A DNA stretch of 64,000 bases from CALBTQ01 sp036725605 (GTDB lineage: Bacteria > Lernaellota > Lernaellaia > Lernaellales > Lernaellaceae), in contig DAIMDW010000028.1 in the NCBI GenBank assembly GCA_036725605.1, positions 1 to 64,000 on the forward strand, in the 5' to 3' direction. The notes under the pieces were generated by a model. The model saw only the letters and a list, made by a program, of their open reading frames with translations. It did not search any database and was not told where the DNA came from. A program made the translations under genes and the position numbers. Shown one piece after another: positions 25,388 through 34,814 of the stretch; position 1 is the stretch's first letter, and each line of letters opens with the position of its first letter.

Positions 25388-28300
25388 CTAGCAGCCGCAA
25401 CCATCGTCGTCGTCATCGTCGTCGTCGTTGCCGCCGTTGCCGTTGTCGTCGTCATCGTCGGCGGTGTCGTCGTCATCGATGTCGTCGTCGGCGGTGTCGT
25501 CGTCGGGTTCGGTCACGGTGATGAAGTCCTGTTTGACTTCGACGTCGGAACCGGCCTCGTTGGTCACGCGCAACACGATGTGATAGGAGCCCGGCTCGGT
25601 CAGATTAAGCGTCGGGCTCTCCACGTCGTCGATCGTGGTCAGGTCGACCATATCGGTGCCGTAAGCCCACTGCAGCGTGGTGATGTCGCAACCGGAGCTG
25701 ACCACCGAGGTGTTGGTCAGTTCCACCGTCAAGGGCGCCGCGCCTTCGGTCACGCTGGCTTCGAATTCGGCATCCGGAATGCCGCACTCGACGGTGATGT
25801 AGTCGGTCTTCACTTCGGTGTATTCGCCCTTGTCCCAATCGGTGTAGTACTTGAGCACCACCGTGTAGACGCCGGGCGTGTTGTAGATGTGCACCGGGTT
25901 GGCTTCATCGGAAGTCTCGCCGTCGCCGAAGTCCCACTCGATTTCCGAAGCGCCGCAGCTCGGATGATATTCGCTCATGTCGGTGAAGGTCACCTCGAAG
26001 GGCGTGCGGCCGTGGGTCTCATCGGCCTGGAAGTTCAGCACCGGCGCATCGCACTCGGCGGTGATGTAGTCGGTCTTCGTTTCGCTGTCGGTGCCGTAGG
26101 GGCCGGTCACGTCCAGCGTAACCGTGTAGGTGCCGGGGGCTTCGTACACGTGCGTCGGCATCGGATCGTTGGAGGATTCGCCGTCGCCGAAATTCCAGGT
26201 GTAGGCGCTGATGATGCCCATCGAGGAAGGCGTGAAGGCCACTTCCAGGGGCACCATGCCGCTGACGACGTCGGCGTTGAAGTCGATCGAGGGCGGATCG
26301 TCGTTGGGCGTACCGAGCATTTCGAGGTTGTCGATGCCCCAGTATTCGCCGGCCGACGGCGCCGTGTAATAGAACCGCAGCTTGACGTTCTCCATGCTGT
26401 CGGCCCAATCGCTCAGGTCCAGTTGCTCGATGCCGTCGCGATCATCCGTCCAGTTGGCCACGTTGTGCCAGGTAACGCCGTCGTCGTTGGACACGTCGAC
26501 CATCGCGTGGCTGGGGAACAGACCGCTGCTCGCGCTGTATTTGTGGCTGAAGTTCAACTGCACGTCGACGTAACCGAAGGTGCTGATCGTCTCGGTGATC
26601 AACTGTTCGTCATACTGCTCGAAGATGCCGCCTTCGGCATCCGGATCGATGATGGAGAACACGCCGCTCCAGTTGGAGTTGGTGCGGCTGCCGGGGTTGT
26701 CGTCGGTCCAGGTGATGCCGCCGTTGGCGTCGATGATTTCCCAGTCATCGGGAATGCCGGACTCGCTGTCGTCGAAGTCCTCTTCCCAGATCACGATCGG
26801 GCCCACGGTCATGTCGCTCATCTCGACCGTATTGTTTTCCTGGTGACCCAGGGCGTCAGTCGCGCGCACCACGTAGTAGTATTCCACGAAGTTTTCCAGG
26901 CCGCTGTCCTGGTAGGTCGTCGCGGTCGTCTGCCCGACCGGCGTGTTGAAGTTCTGACCGCCGCTGAATTCCGCCCGGTAAACCTGATAGGTGATCGGCG
27001 GAGTCAGGTCGGTCGCCGCGTTCCACTGCAAGGTGACCACAGTGTTGCCGCCGCTGATGTAGTTGACGCCCGAGAAGGTCGGCGGCGCGGTGTCGCCCAG
27101 GGCGGTGTCGGTCTTTTCCTCCGGGGTGCCGCTGCCGGTGTCTTCGTCGTAGTAGTACAGCGTGATCGTATCGCCGTTGCTGATCGAAAGCACGCCATTG
27201 GCTTCGGCCGGCGCGGCGTCGGTCACCGTGATCGAACCCAGGAACGTGCCGGTGTCGGCGTATTCGGTGCAGGAGATCGTTTCACCGGCCGGCTCGGTGT
27301 CGCTGTAAATCAACAACGAGTAATTGTTCAAGCCTTCCAGGTCGGCGTCGGACAACGTCACGTTGACCGTGTCGCCTTCCTTGTAGACATCTTTGTCCAG
27401 ACCGATGATGCCGTCGGCGGTCGCGCCGACCAGCAGGTCGGCTTCGTACGGACGATACTGATAGCGGGAAACAACCAGGTGGATGCCTTCGGTCGAGGTG
27501 ATCGCCTCGTCGAATTCCACGTGGGCCACGCCGCCGGTCGAATAGGCTTTGCCGATCAGCACGCCGTCCTGCGTCATGGCCACCAGGGCGCCGTCGACGT
27601 TGACGGTCACGTCGAACGAGGTCATGCCCATCGGCACGATCGGCATGTGCGACACGGAGAACTCCAGCGGCACGCCGGCGTACATTTCGAGGGTCGGCTC
27701 GCCGAACCAGTGGAATTCCTCGATGGCGGTCATGCGATACGGATCGCTGGAGTAATGATAGCTCATGTACAGCTTGCCGTATTCGAGCACGATGCCCATG
27801 CGCCATTCGGGATCGTTGTCTTTGGTTACCGGCCACTCGGGTTCATAGGTCGGCCAGTGGCTGTCCAGCCAGCCCCAGAACATGCGGTCGTTGCGGCCGG
27901 AGTAGCTGACGCGAGTCGAGCCGAGCAGACCGACCGAACCGCCGTCGGGATGACGTTCCCACGCTTCGGTGAAGCAGATCGCCTTGGAGCCGTCTTTCTT
28001 GGTTTCATCGTCGAACTCGCCGGTCAGGCAGTTGATCGACCAGACCACCGGGCGCTTGTCGCCGTTGGTCAGGGCGTTGATGTCGGTGACTTCGAATCCC
28101 GGCTCGCTCCAGCCGGTGGTGGAGCCGTGGTCGCGGTGGGTAATGAAGGCCGTACCGCCGTTGACGGCCGCGGCGATGTCGGCGGCGTCGCCGTCCCAGG
28201 CCAGATTCGGCTTCTGAATGTCGGTCGGAATTTCATAGTCGCCGTAGGTCCACCACAGCGGCGTCCACTGATACGTCGACTGGTTCCAGTACTTCGGATT

Positions 28301-29584
28301 GACGTAGGATTCGGTGAAGTAGATGCGGTGCGGCGTAAACGGGCTGTCGGGCATGAATTCGTCGAACCAGCGGTAGGCTTCTTCCGTGGTGCGGGCGAAA
28401 CGACGCTCGGCCTGTCCGCCGCTCATGTGCTGGAAGTACGCCGCGTGATACGAGTTGGTGTAGAAGCTTTCGTTGTAGATCGGATCGCGTTCGTAATCGA
28501 CGATATCCTGGATGTGCTTGTTGGCTTCGGCCGCCGTATCCACACTGATGCGGCCGCTGTAAATGTCGACCCATTCGTCGGTGCCGTCGACGGTGAAGTA
28601 ATACCGGTCGGACGCGGTGCCGTCGTAGGTCGGGCTGATGTACTCGGCGTCGCCGAGCAGCAGCACGAACTCGGGCGCGGGATCCCACGTATCGTACGCG
28701 TCCTGCACCCAGGCTTTGATCGCGGCCACGCTCGTGCCGGTATCGTCGGTGGTATACACCTCGGTGTCATAACCCTGGAGAATCTTCCAATCGGCCAGCG
28801 TCTGGGCGGCGTCGACCATCAACGGCGGGCAAATGATGACGTATTCGGCGCCGTTGGCGCTCTTGCCGCGCGGCTGCGGCATCGGTTCCTGCGAGAACGC
28901 CATGTTGTTCATCGTCAGGTCGTACAGCGACTGGAAGCTGCGGCCGCGTTTCTCGCTGAAGAATTTGCCTTTGCTGCCGTTGAAGGAAACTTCCACTTTC
29001 ATGTCGGCGTACATCACGGCCTTGCCGCTCTTCGCCTGCACCTGCACCGGGAACAGGCGCAGGGTGATCATCTGCAGGCCGCGCACGGTGAACGGCCCTT
29101 CCACGTTGTAGAAGCGGCCGGGGAACGGCAGATCGCTCGAATAGACGGTGCCGTCCATTTCAAAGGACGGTTCTTCCACGCCGTAGCAATCCGGCGCCGG
29201 CGCCTGCGCGGGCAGAATGTTCAGACCGTCGGCGGTCTGCGGATTGGAGGCATTCACCTTCACCTGCACCGTCGCGCCCTGCGGCACGGCGATGTAACGG
29301 GTGAAGACCGGGACAGCCGGCTCGCCGGGATACGAATGACGAGCGGCGCCGTAAAAGTCGATGCTGTCCCACACTTCGCCTTCCAGTTCCATGTCGCGGA
29401 TCTGGAAGCTGGGGATGTGCACCCGGAAGTTAAAGTCGGAATAGGTGTTTAAAGTCGTGACCACCTGCGGTTTCTGGGCGGTGATCGTTCCATCGACCTT
29501 GATCCACTTGGTGCCGGCAAAAGCCGTGACGACCGAAAGCAGTACCAACAATGGAATCAGGCCCAGCCAATAACGGCGCTTCAT
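25388..29584 (-). CDS. Secreted C25-family (gingipain-like) cysteine peptidase with PKD domains
   Basis: The 1398-residue product has a Sec signal peptide (about 1-23, ending AFA). A gingipain-type propeptide region precedes a C25 catalytic domain (about 245-600) with the dyad His486 (HRDHGS) and Cys519 (SINCLTGE). Beyond lie immunoglobulin-like and fibronectin-III-like parts. A jelly-roll-like region follows (VIWEEDFDDSESGIP onward), then three PKD-type repeats, two with the clear WNFGDGE/WDFGDGE signature. The C-terminus is a stretch of Asp with Thr, Ala, Gly and Asn that ends GCGC. It should be exported and surface-bound or released, digesting proteins. The Asp-rich tail with terminal Cys pairs may be a sorting or cation-binding element. 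A ribosome binding site (AAGGAG) precedes the ATG. Confidence 0.92.
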   Translation of the reverse strand: MKRRYWLGLIPLLVLLSVVTAFAGTKWIKVDGTITAQKPQVVTTLNTYSDFNFRVHIPSFQIRDMELEGEVWDSIDFYGAARHSYPGEPAVPVFTRYIAVPQGATVQVKVNASNPQTADGLNILPAQAPAPDCYGVEEPSFEMDGTVYSSDLPFPGRFYNVEGPFTVRGLQMITLRLFPVQVQAKSGKAVMYADMKVEVSFNGSKGKFFSEKRGRSFQSLYDLTMNNMAFSQEPMPQPRGKSANGAEYVIICPPLMVDAAQTLADWKILQGYDTEVYTTDDTGTSVAAIKAWVQDAYDTWDPAPEFVLLLGDAEYISPTYDGTASDRYYFTVDGTDEWVDIYSGRISVDTAAEANKHIQDIVDYERDPIYNESFYTNSYHAAYFQHMSGGQAERRFARTTEEAYRWFDEFMPDSPFTPHRIYFTESYVNPKYWNQSTYQWTPLWWTYGDYEIPTDIQKPNLAWDGDAADIAAAVNGGTAFITHRDHGSTTGWSEPGFEVTDINALTNGDKRPVVWSINCLTGEFDDETKKDGSKAICFTEAWERHPDGGSVGLLGSTRVSYSGRNDRMFWGWLDSHWPTYEPEWPVTKDNDPEWRMGIVLEYGKLYMSYHYSSDPYRMTAIEEFHWFGEPTLEMYAGVPLEFSVSHMPIVPMGMTSFDVTVNVDGALVAMTQDGVLIGKAYSTGGVAHVEFDEAITSTEGIHLVVSRYQYRPYEADLLVGATADGIIGLDKDVYKEGDTVNVTLSDADLEGLNNYSLLIYSDTEPAGETISCTEYADTGTFLGSITVTDAAPAEANGVLSISNGDTITLYYYDEDTGSGTPEEKTDTALGDTAPPTFSGVNYISGGNTVVTLQWNAATDLTPPITYQVYRAEFSGGQNFNTPVGQTTATTYQDSGLENFVEYYYVVRATDALGHQENNTVEMSDMTVGPIVIWEEDFDDSESGIPDDWEIIDANGGITWTDDNPGSRTNSNWSGVFSIIDPDAEGGIFEQYDEQLITETISTFGYVDVQLNFSHKYSASSGLFPSHAMVDVSNDDGVTWHNVANWTDDRDGIEQLDLSDWADSMENVKLRFYYTAPSAGEYWGIDNLEMLGTPNDDPPSIDFNADVVSGMVPLEVAFTPSSMGIISAYTWNFGDGESSNDPMPTHVYEAPGTYTVTLDVTGPYGTDSETKTDYITAECDAPVLNFQADETHGRTPFEVTFTDMSEYHPSCGASEIEWDFGDGETSDEANPVHIYNTPGVYTVVLKYYTDWDKGEYTEVKTDYITVECGIPDAEFEASVTEGAAPLTVELTNTSVVSSGCDITTLQWAYGTDMVDLTTIDDVESPTLNLTEPGSYHIVLRVTNEAGSDVEVKQDFITVTEPDDDTADDDIDDDDTADDDDDNGNGGNDDDDDDDDGCGC

Positions 29585-29665
29585 CGTTCGCTCCTTATTA
29601 ATTTATTTCGAACTAAAGCAATAGTTTATGTCCGCACTTTAAGGCGCCAAATTGTACGACGACTA

Positions 29666-29680
29666 CTTGAATTATTCAAG
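29666..29680. promoter_or_regulatory. Palindrome upstream of the C25 peptidase gene
   Basis: CTTGAAT-T-ATTCAAG is a perfect 15-base dyad, 82-96 bases before the peptidase start. A possible minus-strand promoter (TTGGCG, then TAAACT 16 bases on) lies between the dyad and the gene. The dyad is therefore a candidate activator or repressor site. Confidence 0.4.
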
Positions 29681-29753
29681 ATCATTTGTATAAGCATTTT
29701 CCCGCTGATTTTTGCGTGTTTTTCGTTACGAATGTGGTTTTTTCATGCAACAA

Positions 29754-29779
29754 GGCGATCGTCGTTTTTGACGATCGCC
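29754..29779 (-). terminator. Terminator-like hairpin after the pilin operon
   Basis: A perfect 10-bp stem (29754-29763 with 29770-29779) and a 6-base loop, 22 bases beyond the last pilin gene. The following T-run on the minus strand is poor (TTGTTGC), so efficiency is uncertain. Confidence 0.65.
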
Positions 29780-29800
29780 CCGGGTGGCGCTTTGAATTTC

Positions 29801-30946
29801 TTACTGCGTCATTTCGGTCCAGGAGAGGATGTCGACCGGATCGGAAATAACGTTGTAGGCCGAGGAGTACGTGTACCAGTAGTTGGCGCTGTTGTTGTTG
29901 GTGAATTCGCTCGGGTTCTGAATGGTGACCGAACCGAAGGCGGTGACCACGCCCCAGTACTTGATCTTGCCGTGCAACTCGTAATCGCCCTCGGTGTACA
30001 CCAGACCGTTGAGCATGCTCATGGCCTCGGTGTCGAAGTTGAGCAGCACGTCGTCCTTGGCGATCATGCTGACCGTGGGCGTCGTGCTGGGATTGGCGCG
30101 GAAGTCACCTTCGCAGATGATCTTCCCCGAGGCCACGATCGTGCCGATGCCGCTGAGCTGACCGTTGATGTACACGTCGCCGTCGACGAAAATCGTGCGG
30201 TGCCCGTCCGGGCCTTCCGGAATGTCGTCGAAGTCCAAATCCGAAATGGTGACGCTCGTGTCGGCGGTGCCGAACTGACCGTCGTTGTCGTAATAGGAGT
30301 TTCGGTTCGCGGTTTGCGCAATCTCATACCACTGTTCGTCGGTGAGCTTGATGGCCGCCAGGTCCATCGCCTCCTTTTCCAGCCGATGCAAATCAGTGGT
30401 GTCGCCGTCGACGGTCAACGTGGATGACGACGGCATATACAGGTTCAACTCCGGCGTACCGGCGTCGAGATTCAGATACGCGTTGCCGTTGACCCGTACG
30501 CCTTCGCTGGAAATGCGCGGCTTGCCGTCGAGGATAACATCGCCGCCCGCGTTGATCGCCGATTCGAAAGCCGAATCCACATTGACGATCACCTCCAGCC
30601 GTTTGACCGACGAACCGATGCGCCCCGTGGCGATCACCCGCTTGAGGAACGACGAGAGTTCCACCACCTCGACACTGAAGGTGGCATCGTTGCTGAGCGA
30701 GTCGCTTCCCAGATCGCCGACGAAATCGCGGTTATCGCGTAATTCGCCCAGAGCTTTTTGCACGCCGGCTTCCGCCGCCCAGAAGGCCTGTGCGCTACGC
30801 TTGTAGTGACCGCTGATTTTCAGGTCGGTCCCCACGACCAGCATGCTGGCCATGCTCAACATGGAAACGGCCATGAGCACCATCAAAACGATGAGCATCA
30901 CCATTCCCTGTTGGCCACACTCTTTGAGGTTGATTACCCGTTTCAT
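29801..30946 (-). CDS. PilX-like minor pilin assembly protein
   Basis: The 381-residue product begins MKRVINLKECGQQGMVMLIVL, with a single hydrophobic N-terminal helix as in PilX/PilV-type proteins (QQGMVML takes the place of the usual QRGxxLL). It then has KISGHYKRSAQAFWAAEAGVQ, the PilX signature around the AAEAG segment. The rest is a beta-rich pseudopilin-like or bactofilin-like region of repeated short strands (for example VDGDVYINGQLSGIGTIVAS). The start at 30946 has GAGGTG upstream; the open frame to 31159 is inside pilW. It is the last gene of the fimT-pilV-pilW-pilX operon and likely primes type IV pilus assembly. Confidence 0.85.
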   Translation of the reverse strand: MKRVINLKECGQQGMVMLIVLMVLMAVSMLSMASMLVVGTDLKISGHYKRSAQAFWAAEAGVQKALGELRDNRDFVGDLGSDSLSNDATFSVEVVELSSFLKRVIATGRIGSSVKRLEVIVNVDSAFESAINAGGDVILDGKPRISSEGVRVNGNAYLNLDAGTPELNLYMPSSSTLTVDGDTTDLHRLEKEAMDLAAIKLTDEQWYEIAQTANRNSYYDNDGQFGTADTSVTISDLDFDDIPEGPDGHRTIFVDGDVYINGQLSGIGTIVASGKIICEGDFRANPSTTPTVSMIAKDDVLLNFDTEAMSMLNGLVYTEGDYELHGKIKYWGVVTAFGSVTIQNPSEFTNNNSANYWYTYSSAYNVISDPVDILSWTEMTQ

Positions 30947-30954
30947 GGCACACC

Positions 30955-33900
30955 TCACGGACATGGGCAGTCGCCGGCGTTGGACACATACGCCGAGCAT
31001 CCGCCGGGCTCGTTGCCCTGTTGATCCACCGCGGTGATGTAGTACGTGTAGCAGTACTTGTCGGCATCCATGCGGTTGTCGTCGTCTGTGTACTGCACCC
31101 CGGGAGTATCCAGGTTGATATCGGTCACGCGGGTATACACCTTGGTGTACACGCCGCAATCCTCAGAGCGATAGATATTGTAGCCGACCACATCCGGTTC
31201 GGAACTCGCGTTCCAACTCAGACTGACCTCCTTCTTGGCCACCTTGGTCGCCACGATGCCCAGCGGACAGGCCGGCGCGGTCGTATCGGCCACGTAATCG
31301 TAGTTGTAGGCGCCGCTGGCGGGCGAACGGGTGCTGCCGCCGTTGGCGTCCTCGGCGGTCAGATAGAACCAGATGCGCACGTTGCTCTGGTAGGGAATGG
31401 TCGCTTCCCATTCGCTTTCGGATTCATTGTAGGCCATCGCCAGGGTCGCATAGCCCGACGACGGCGCAACGGTCTGCAAACTCGCATCGATGTAATACCG
31501 CAACGTCACACCGGAGATGCCCACGCCCGCATGGTCGATGACCGACGCATGCACCGGCACCGAGCGATAGTTTTCCACCAGCACGGTTCCGGGCGTCGTC
31601 GAGCTGACCGTATCGGTGTTCGGCTTGTCCTGCAGTACGCTGGAGACCTGCGGCACCGCGGCGAACGAGATGGCCAGCTCATCGCTCATGCACGAGTAGC
31701 TCAGCAGAGTTTTTCGGTATTCGAAAATCATCTGCAAAGCGGTGTTGGTCATCTGAATATCGTCGGCGACGGCGGTGTGCCGCACGGTGGCGCCGTAGGA
31801 GAAGCTGTTGGTCAATGTGCCGGTCAACAGCAGACGATTCGTGCTGATCGATTCCACCACGGCCATCTCGACCGTCGAACCCTCCACGATGTAAATCGTA
31901 TCGCCCTGGGCGAAGGGATCGGTCGATTGCACGCTCACCTCGGAGTCGCCGGCCGATGCGGATGACGACAGGGTGGAATAGTCGCGGGTGAACGTCAGCC
32001 GCACCGTCTTGGTGCTGCCGTCGCTGATGGTTGGCTGCGTACCATAGTTGAGCGACAACGTATCGCCCGAATGCGCGGGCGTGGAACCCTGCCAGACGGT
32101 CGTGCCGATGGGGATCTCCACCTTGGTCAGCAACGCGTCCTGGTGATCCCAGGTCGGCTTCAGCGAAACCAGCGTGGCATTGGCGTCCGAGTCGTTTTTA
32201 ATCTGGTAGGCCACCACGTTGTTGTACGTACCGCTGACTTGCGCCAGGTACGTCGAATCCAGGTAAATGCCGCCGTTGTGAATCTGCACGCTGACGAACG
32301 GACTGGTGCCCAACTTGCCTTCGTCGTCGAGCGCCACCGCGTACAGTTGATATGTGCCGTCGCACCAGGTGGTCACGTCGCCCGCGGAACACGGATTGCT
32401 CGTGCCGCCGAAGGCGCAATATTCGGTGCTGTATTCGGTATGGGGGAAGGTGTAGGCGCTGGGCACCGGCTCGCTGTAGAAGTGCACCAGCACGATGCCG
32501 GCGCCGTTATCCTCTTCCATCGACGGCGGCTCGTGAATGCCCGCCTGGTCCGGATCGTACGCCCGCGCCCAGAAGATCATCTGTCCGTTCTCGATCGTCG
32601 TTCCCGTGGTCGGCGAAACGATCTCGACGACCGGCGCCGTCCCGCCCGGTTGGGCATAGGCTGTGGCGCGCGACGCGGTATTCCCGCAGCGATCGACCGC
32701 GAAGGCGCTGTAGTAATAGGTCGTGTCGTTGATCAGATTGGAGTGCGTCTGACTGACGGTTGCCCCGGCCGTCCCGGGGAACGTGCCGAATTCCGAACCG
32801 TCGCCGGAACTGCTGGGATAGCCCACCGTGCTGTAACGAACGATCACCCCGGCGAAATCGCTGTCGCTGGGATTGACCCACATCAGATCGACCGACTCGT
32901 TGCGGCCGATCGCCTGGAACGGCGCCACCGTGGCCGGCGGCGTGGCCGGCGATTCGATCGGCATTGTGCTGGTCTCGTTGAGGTCCGGTTGATCGCTCAA
33001 CGGCCCGTCGCCGTCGCCGAACACTTCCGTGGAAGCCTCGCCTTCGTTGGAACAATCGACCGCGGTCACTTTGTAGTAGTAGACGGTGCACGCATCCAGA
33101 CCTTCGTCGGTAAAGGTCAACTGATCGGTCGTCAACGTGTTTTCATCGGCGATGCGCGTGCCTTCGCCGGCGATGAATCCCGCGCTGGTGCCGCGGTACA
33201 GGCGATATCCCTTGACGTCCTCCGCCTCCGATTCGCTCCAGTTGATCGTCACCGAACCGACTCCGGCCGCCGCGCTCACGGTTTCGGGCGGGCTCGGCGG
33301 AGTCGTATCCGCCAAGGTGAAGACCACTTCGCTGGTCGTGGTCGACTCGTTGAAGCTCGAGTCGTACGCCAGCATCGACACGTAATAGGTTTCGTTGTTG
33401 TTCAACCGCAAATCGTGCACGGTGTATTCGTTGAGCGTTTCGTCGCTGACGTTGTAGGGCGGAATGAAGTAATCGCCGGACGACGTGCCGTAATAGATCT
33501 TGTACCCGCCCAGATCGGTCAGCGCCGATCCGTCGCAGGCGTTGGTCGTCGGTTCGATCCAGCTCACGGAGAACCGTTCGCACGTATCGCTGCGCGTCAC
33601 CTGCAAACCGGTGGGGGGATTGGGTTTGCACGTGTCGGCCTTGAACGGACGAGTGCCCATGTTGCGCAGTTCGACCATCTGCGAGAAGGTCCGGCTGCCG
33701 CGCCCGTCGGTCGTGCCCACCTGCAACCGCAATTCGATTTTGCGAATGGCGGCGCGTTGGATCAACGGCAGACCGTTGACCGGATCGGGCTCGAACTCCT
33801 GATCGTTTTCGCCGTAGTAATGAAATTCGAAATTCTGCAACCGATCGGCGACCTCGACGTTGTTCCGCTTCAGATCGCCGCCGGGAAAGGTTACCGCGTA

Positions 33901-34440
33901 ACGTACTTCCTCGACCGTGCGCACCAGCGTGGTCGAGGCCGTGAAATCGTTGACCAGCGCCGATGAAAGCTTAATGGTGTCCGGCTCGCCGCTCAGATCC
34001 ACCGCGTCGTCGCTGGCGGAAACCTGGATCATCTCGACGTTGCCGCCGCCGTTGATGAAGATGTAATCGCCGGTTTCGACGTGATCGCGTTCGTCATTGA
34101 GATTCACGCTGATCTGCGTCGCTCCGGCGGCCGCGTCGGCGGCCAGGACGGTGGCAATGTCCGCATCGATGTCGCCCTTGAAGGTCAACGAGTATTTCTT
34201 CGCTTCGGAAAAGGTTTCGCCGACGATGACGCCGAAACCGGCCATGCGCAGTTCGCGCGTCACTTGATCGGCCGCCATGCGCGAGGACTGCATGACGTTG
34301 GTCAACTCTTCCATGCGCTCGAAGCCGCGATGTTGGCTCAGATAAATGGTGTAAGCGGCCGCCAGCAGGATCAGGCCCAGGCCCATCGTGACCAACAATT
34401 CGAACACCGTAAAACCGCTCGCCCGCCTTCTCGCTTTCAT
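30955..34440 (-). CDS. Giant PilW-like minor pilin with fibronectin III domains
   Basis: The 1161-residue product starts with a type IV prepilin signal (ASG/FTVFELLVTMGLGL, Glu5 present). It continues with the PilW pattern (SSRMAADQVTRELRMAGFG). Ordinary PilW proteins have about 250-400 residues. Here at least four fibronectin-III-like domains follow, near residues 285-375, 385-480, 505-600 and 1055-1160 (VTINWSESEAEDVKGYRLYRG; VSLSWNASSEPDVVGYNIYRS). More beta-rich sequence lies between them, and Cys pairs occur near the end. It may be a tip adhesin carried by the pilus. ATG at 34440 overlaps the pilV-like stop. No frameshift is seen, so the fusion looks genuine. Confidence 0.88.
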   Translation of the reverse strand: MKARRRASGFTVFELLVTMGLGLILLAAAYTIYLSQHRGFERMEELTNVMQSSRMAADQVTRELRMAGFGVIVGETFSEAKKYSLTFKGDIDADIATVLAADAAAGATQISVNLNDERDHVETGDYIFINGGGNVEMIQVSASDDAVDLSGEPDTIKLSSALVNDFTASTTLVRTVEEVRYAVTFPGGDLKRNNVEVADRLQNFEFHYYGENDQEFEPDPVNGLPLIQRAAIRKIELRLQVGTTDGRGSRTFSQMVELRNMGTRPFKADTCKPNPPTGLQVTRSDTCERFSVSWIEPTTNACDGSALTDLGGYKIYYGTSSGDYFIPPYNVSDETLNEYTVHDLRLNNNETYYVSMLAYDSSFNESTTTSEVVFTLADTTPPSPPETVSAAAGVGSVTINWSESEAEDVKGYRLYRGTSAGFIAGEGTRIADENTLTTDQLTFTDEGLDACTVYYYKVTAVDCSNEGEASTEVFGDGDGPLSDQPDLNETSTMPIESPATPPATVAPFQAIGRNESVDLMWVNPSDSDFAGVIVRYSTVGYPSSSGDGSEFGTFPGTAGATVSQTHSNLINDTTYYYSAFAVDRCGNTASRATAYAQPGGTAPVVEIVSPTTGTTIENGQMIFWARAYDPDQAGIHEPPSMEEDNGAGIVLVHFYSEPVPSAYTFPHTEYSTEYCAFGGTSNPCSAGDVTTWCDGTYQLYAVALDDEGKLGTSPFVSVQIHNGGIYLDSTYLAQVSGTYNNVVAYQIKNDSDANATLVSLKPTWDHQDALLTKVEIPIGTTVWQGSTPAHSGDTLSLNYGTQPTISDGSTKTVRLTFTRDYSTLSSSASAGDSEVSVQSTDPFAQGDTIYIVEGSTVEMAVVESISTNRLLLTGTLTNSFSYGATVRHTAVADDIQMTNTALQMIFEYRKTLLSYSCMSDELAISFAAVPQVSSVLQDKPNTDTVSSTTPGTVLVENYRSVPVHASVIDHAGVGISGVTLRYYIDASLQTVAPSSGYATLAMAYNESESEWEATIPYQSNVRIWFYLTAEDANGGSTRSPASGAYNYDYVADTTAPACPLGIVATKVAKKEVSLSWNASSEPDVVGYNIYRSEDCGVYTKVYTRVTDINLDTPGVQYTDDDNRMDADKYCYTYYITAVDQQGNEPGGCSAYVSNAGDCPCP

Positions 34441-34814
34441 CGCACCACCACCGTTTCTATGGCCACCTGCTGGCCAACGGCATTGGTCACCACCACCTTG
34501 ACCACCTTGAGCGTGTCGTCCTCGTTTGGCGTGACAAACAGCTCCCGTTTATAGGAAACGAAGTTCTCGATCGTCCCGAAGCCTTCTTCGCCGGAGGCGA
34601 GGCTGTCGTACGGAACGGTCTTCATCTCCTCCAATTTCGAGGTGGCCAGATTGGTGGCCGTCGTCAAACCCTGGGAGAAATTCTGCCGGTTGGCCGCCGT
34701 CGACAACACGGCCGCGACGCTCACCAGACCGATCGTGATCAGAAACGTGCTGACCACGATTTCGGTCAACGTGAATCCGTCTTCATTGCTCAGCCATTTG
34801 CGTAAGCGTTTCAT
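34437..34814 (-). CDS. PilV-like minor prepilin
   Basis: A 125-residue prepilin with the cleavage motif EDG/FTLTEIVVSTFLITIG (Glu5 present), a long hydrophobic helix and a small soluble domain (ATSKLEEMKTVPYDSL) typical of PilV/GspI-type proteins. Start chosen at 34814: it overlaps the fimT stop as ATGA and has GGGTGA seven bases upstream; ATG 34820 is the alternative. It is part of the minor pilin priming complex encoded in this operon. Confidence 0.88.
   Translation of the reverse strand: MKRLRKWLSNEDGFTLTEIVVSTFLITIGLVSVAAVLSTAANRQNFSQGLTTATNLATSKLEEMKTVPYDSLASGEEGFGTIENFVSYKRELFVTPNEDDTLKVVKVVVTNAVGQQVAIETVVVR

Noticed and set aside
25580..29452. A 1290-codon open frame on the plus strand
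   Set aside because: It is the mirror frame of the C25 peptidase gene. It is open only because of GC-rich codon use, and its translation is low-complexity His, Arg and Val with no domain.
29622..29650. A sigma-54-like TGGC/TGC pair before the C25 peptidase
   Set aside because: The GG and GC are eleven bases apart instead of ten, which breaks the strict spacing rule.
32071..33966. A 631-codon plus-strand frame opposite pilW
   Set aside because: Antisense to the FN3 domains of the PilW-like protein; composition is Arg/His-rich shadow sequence.
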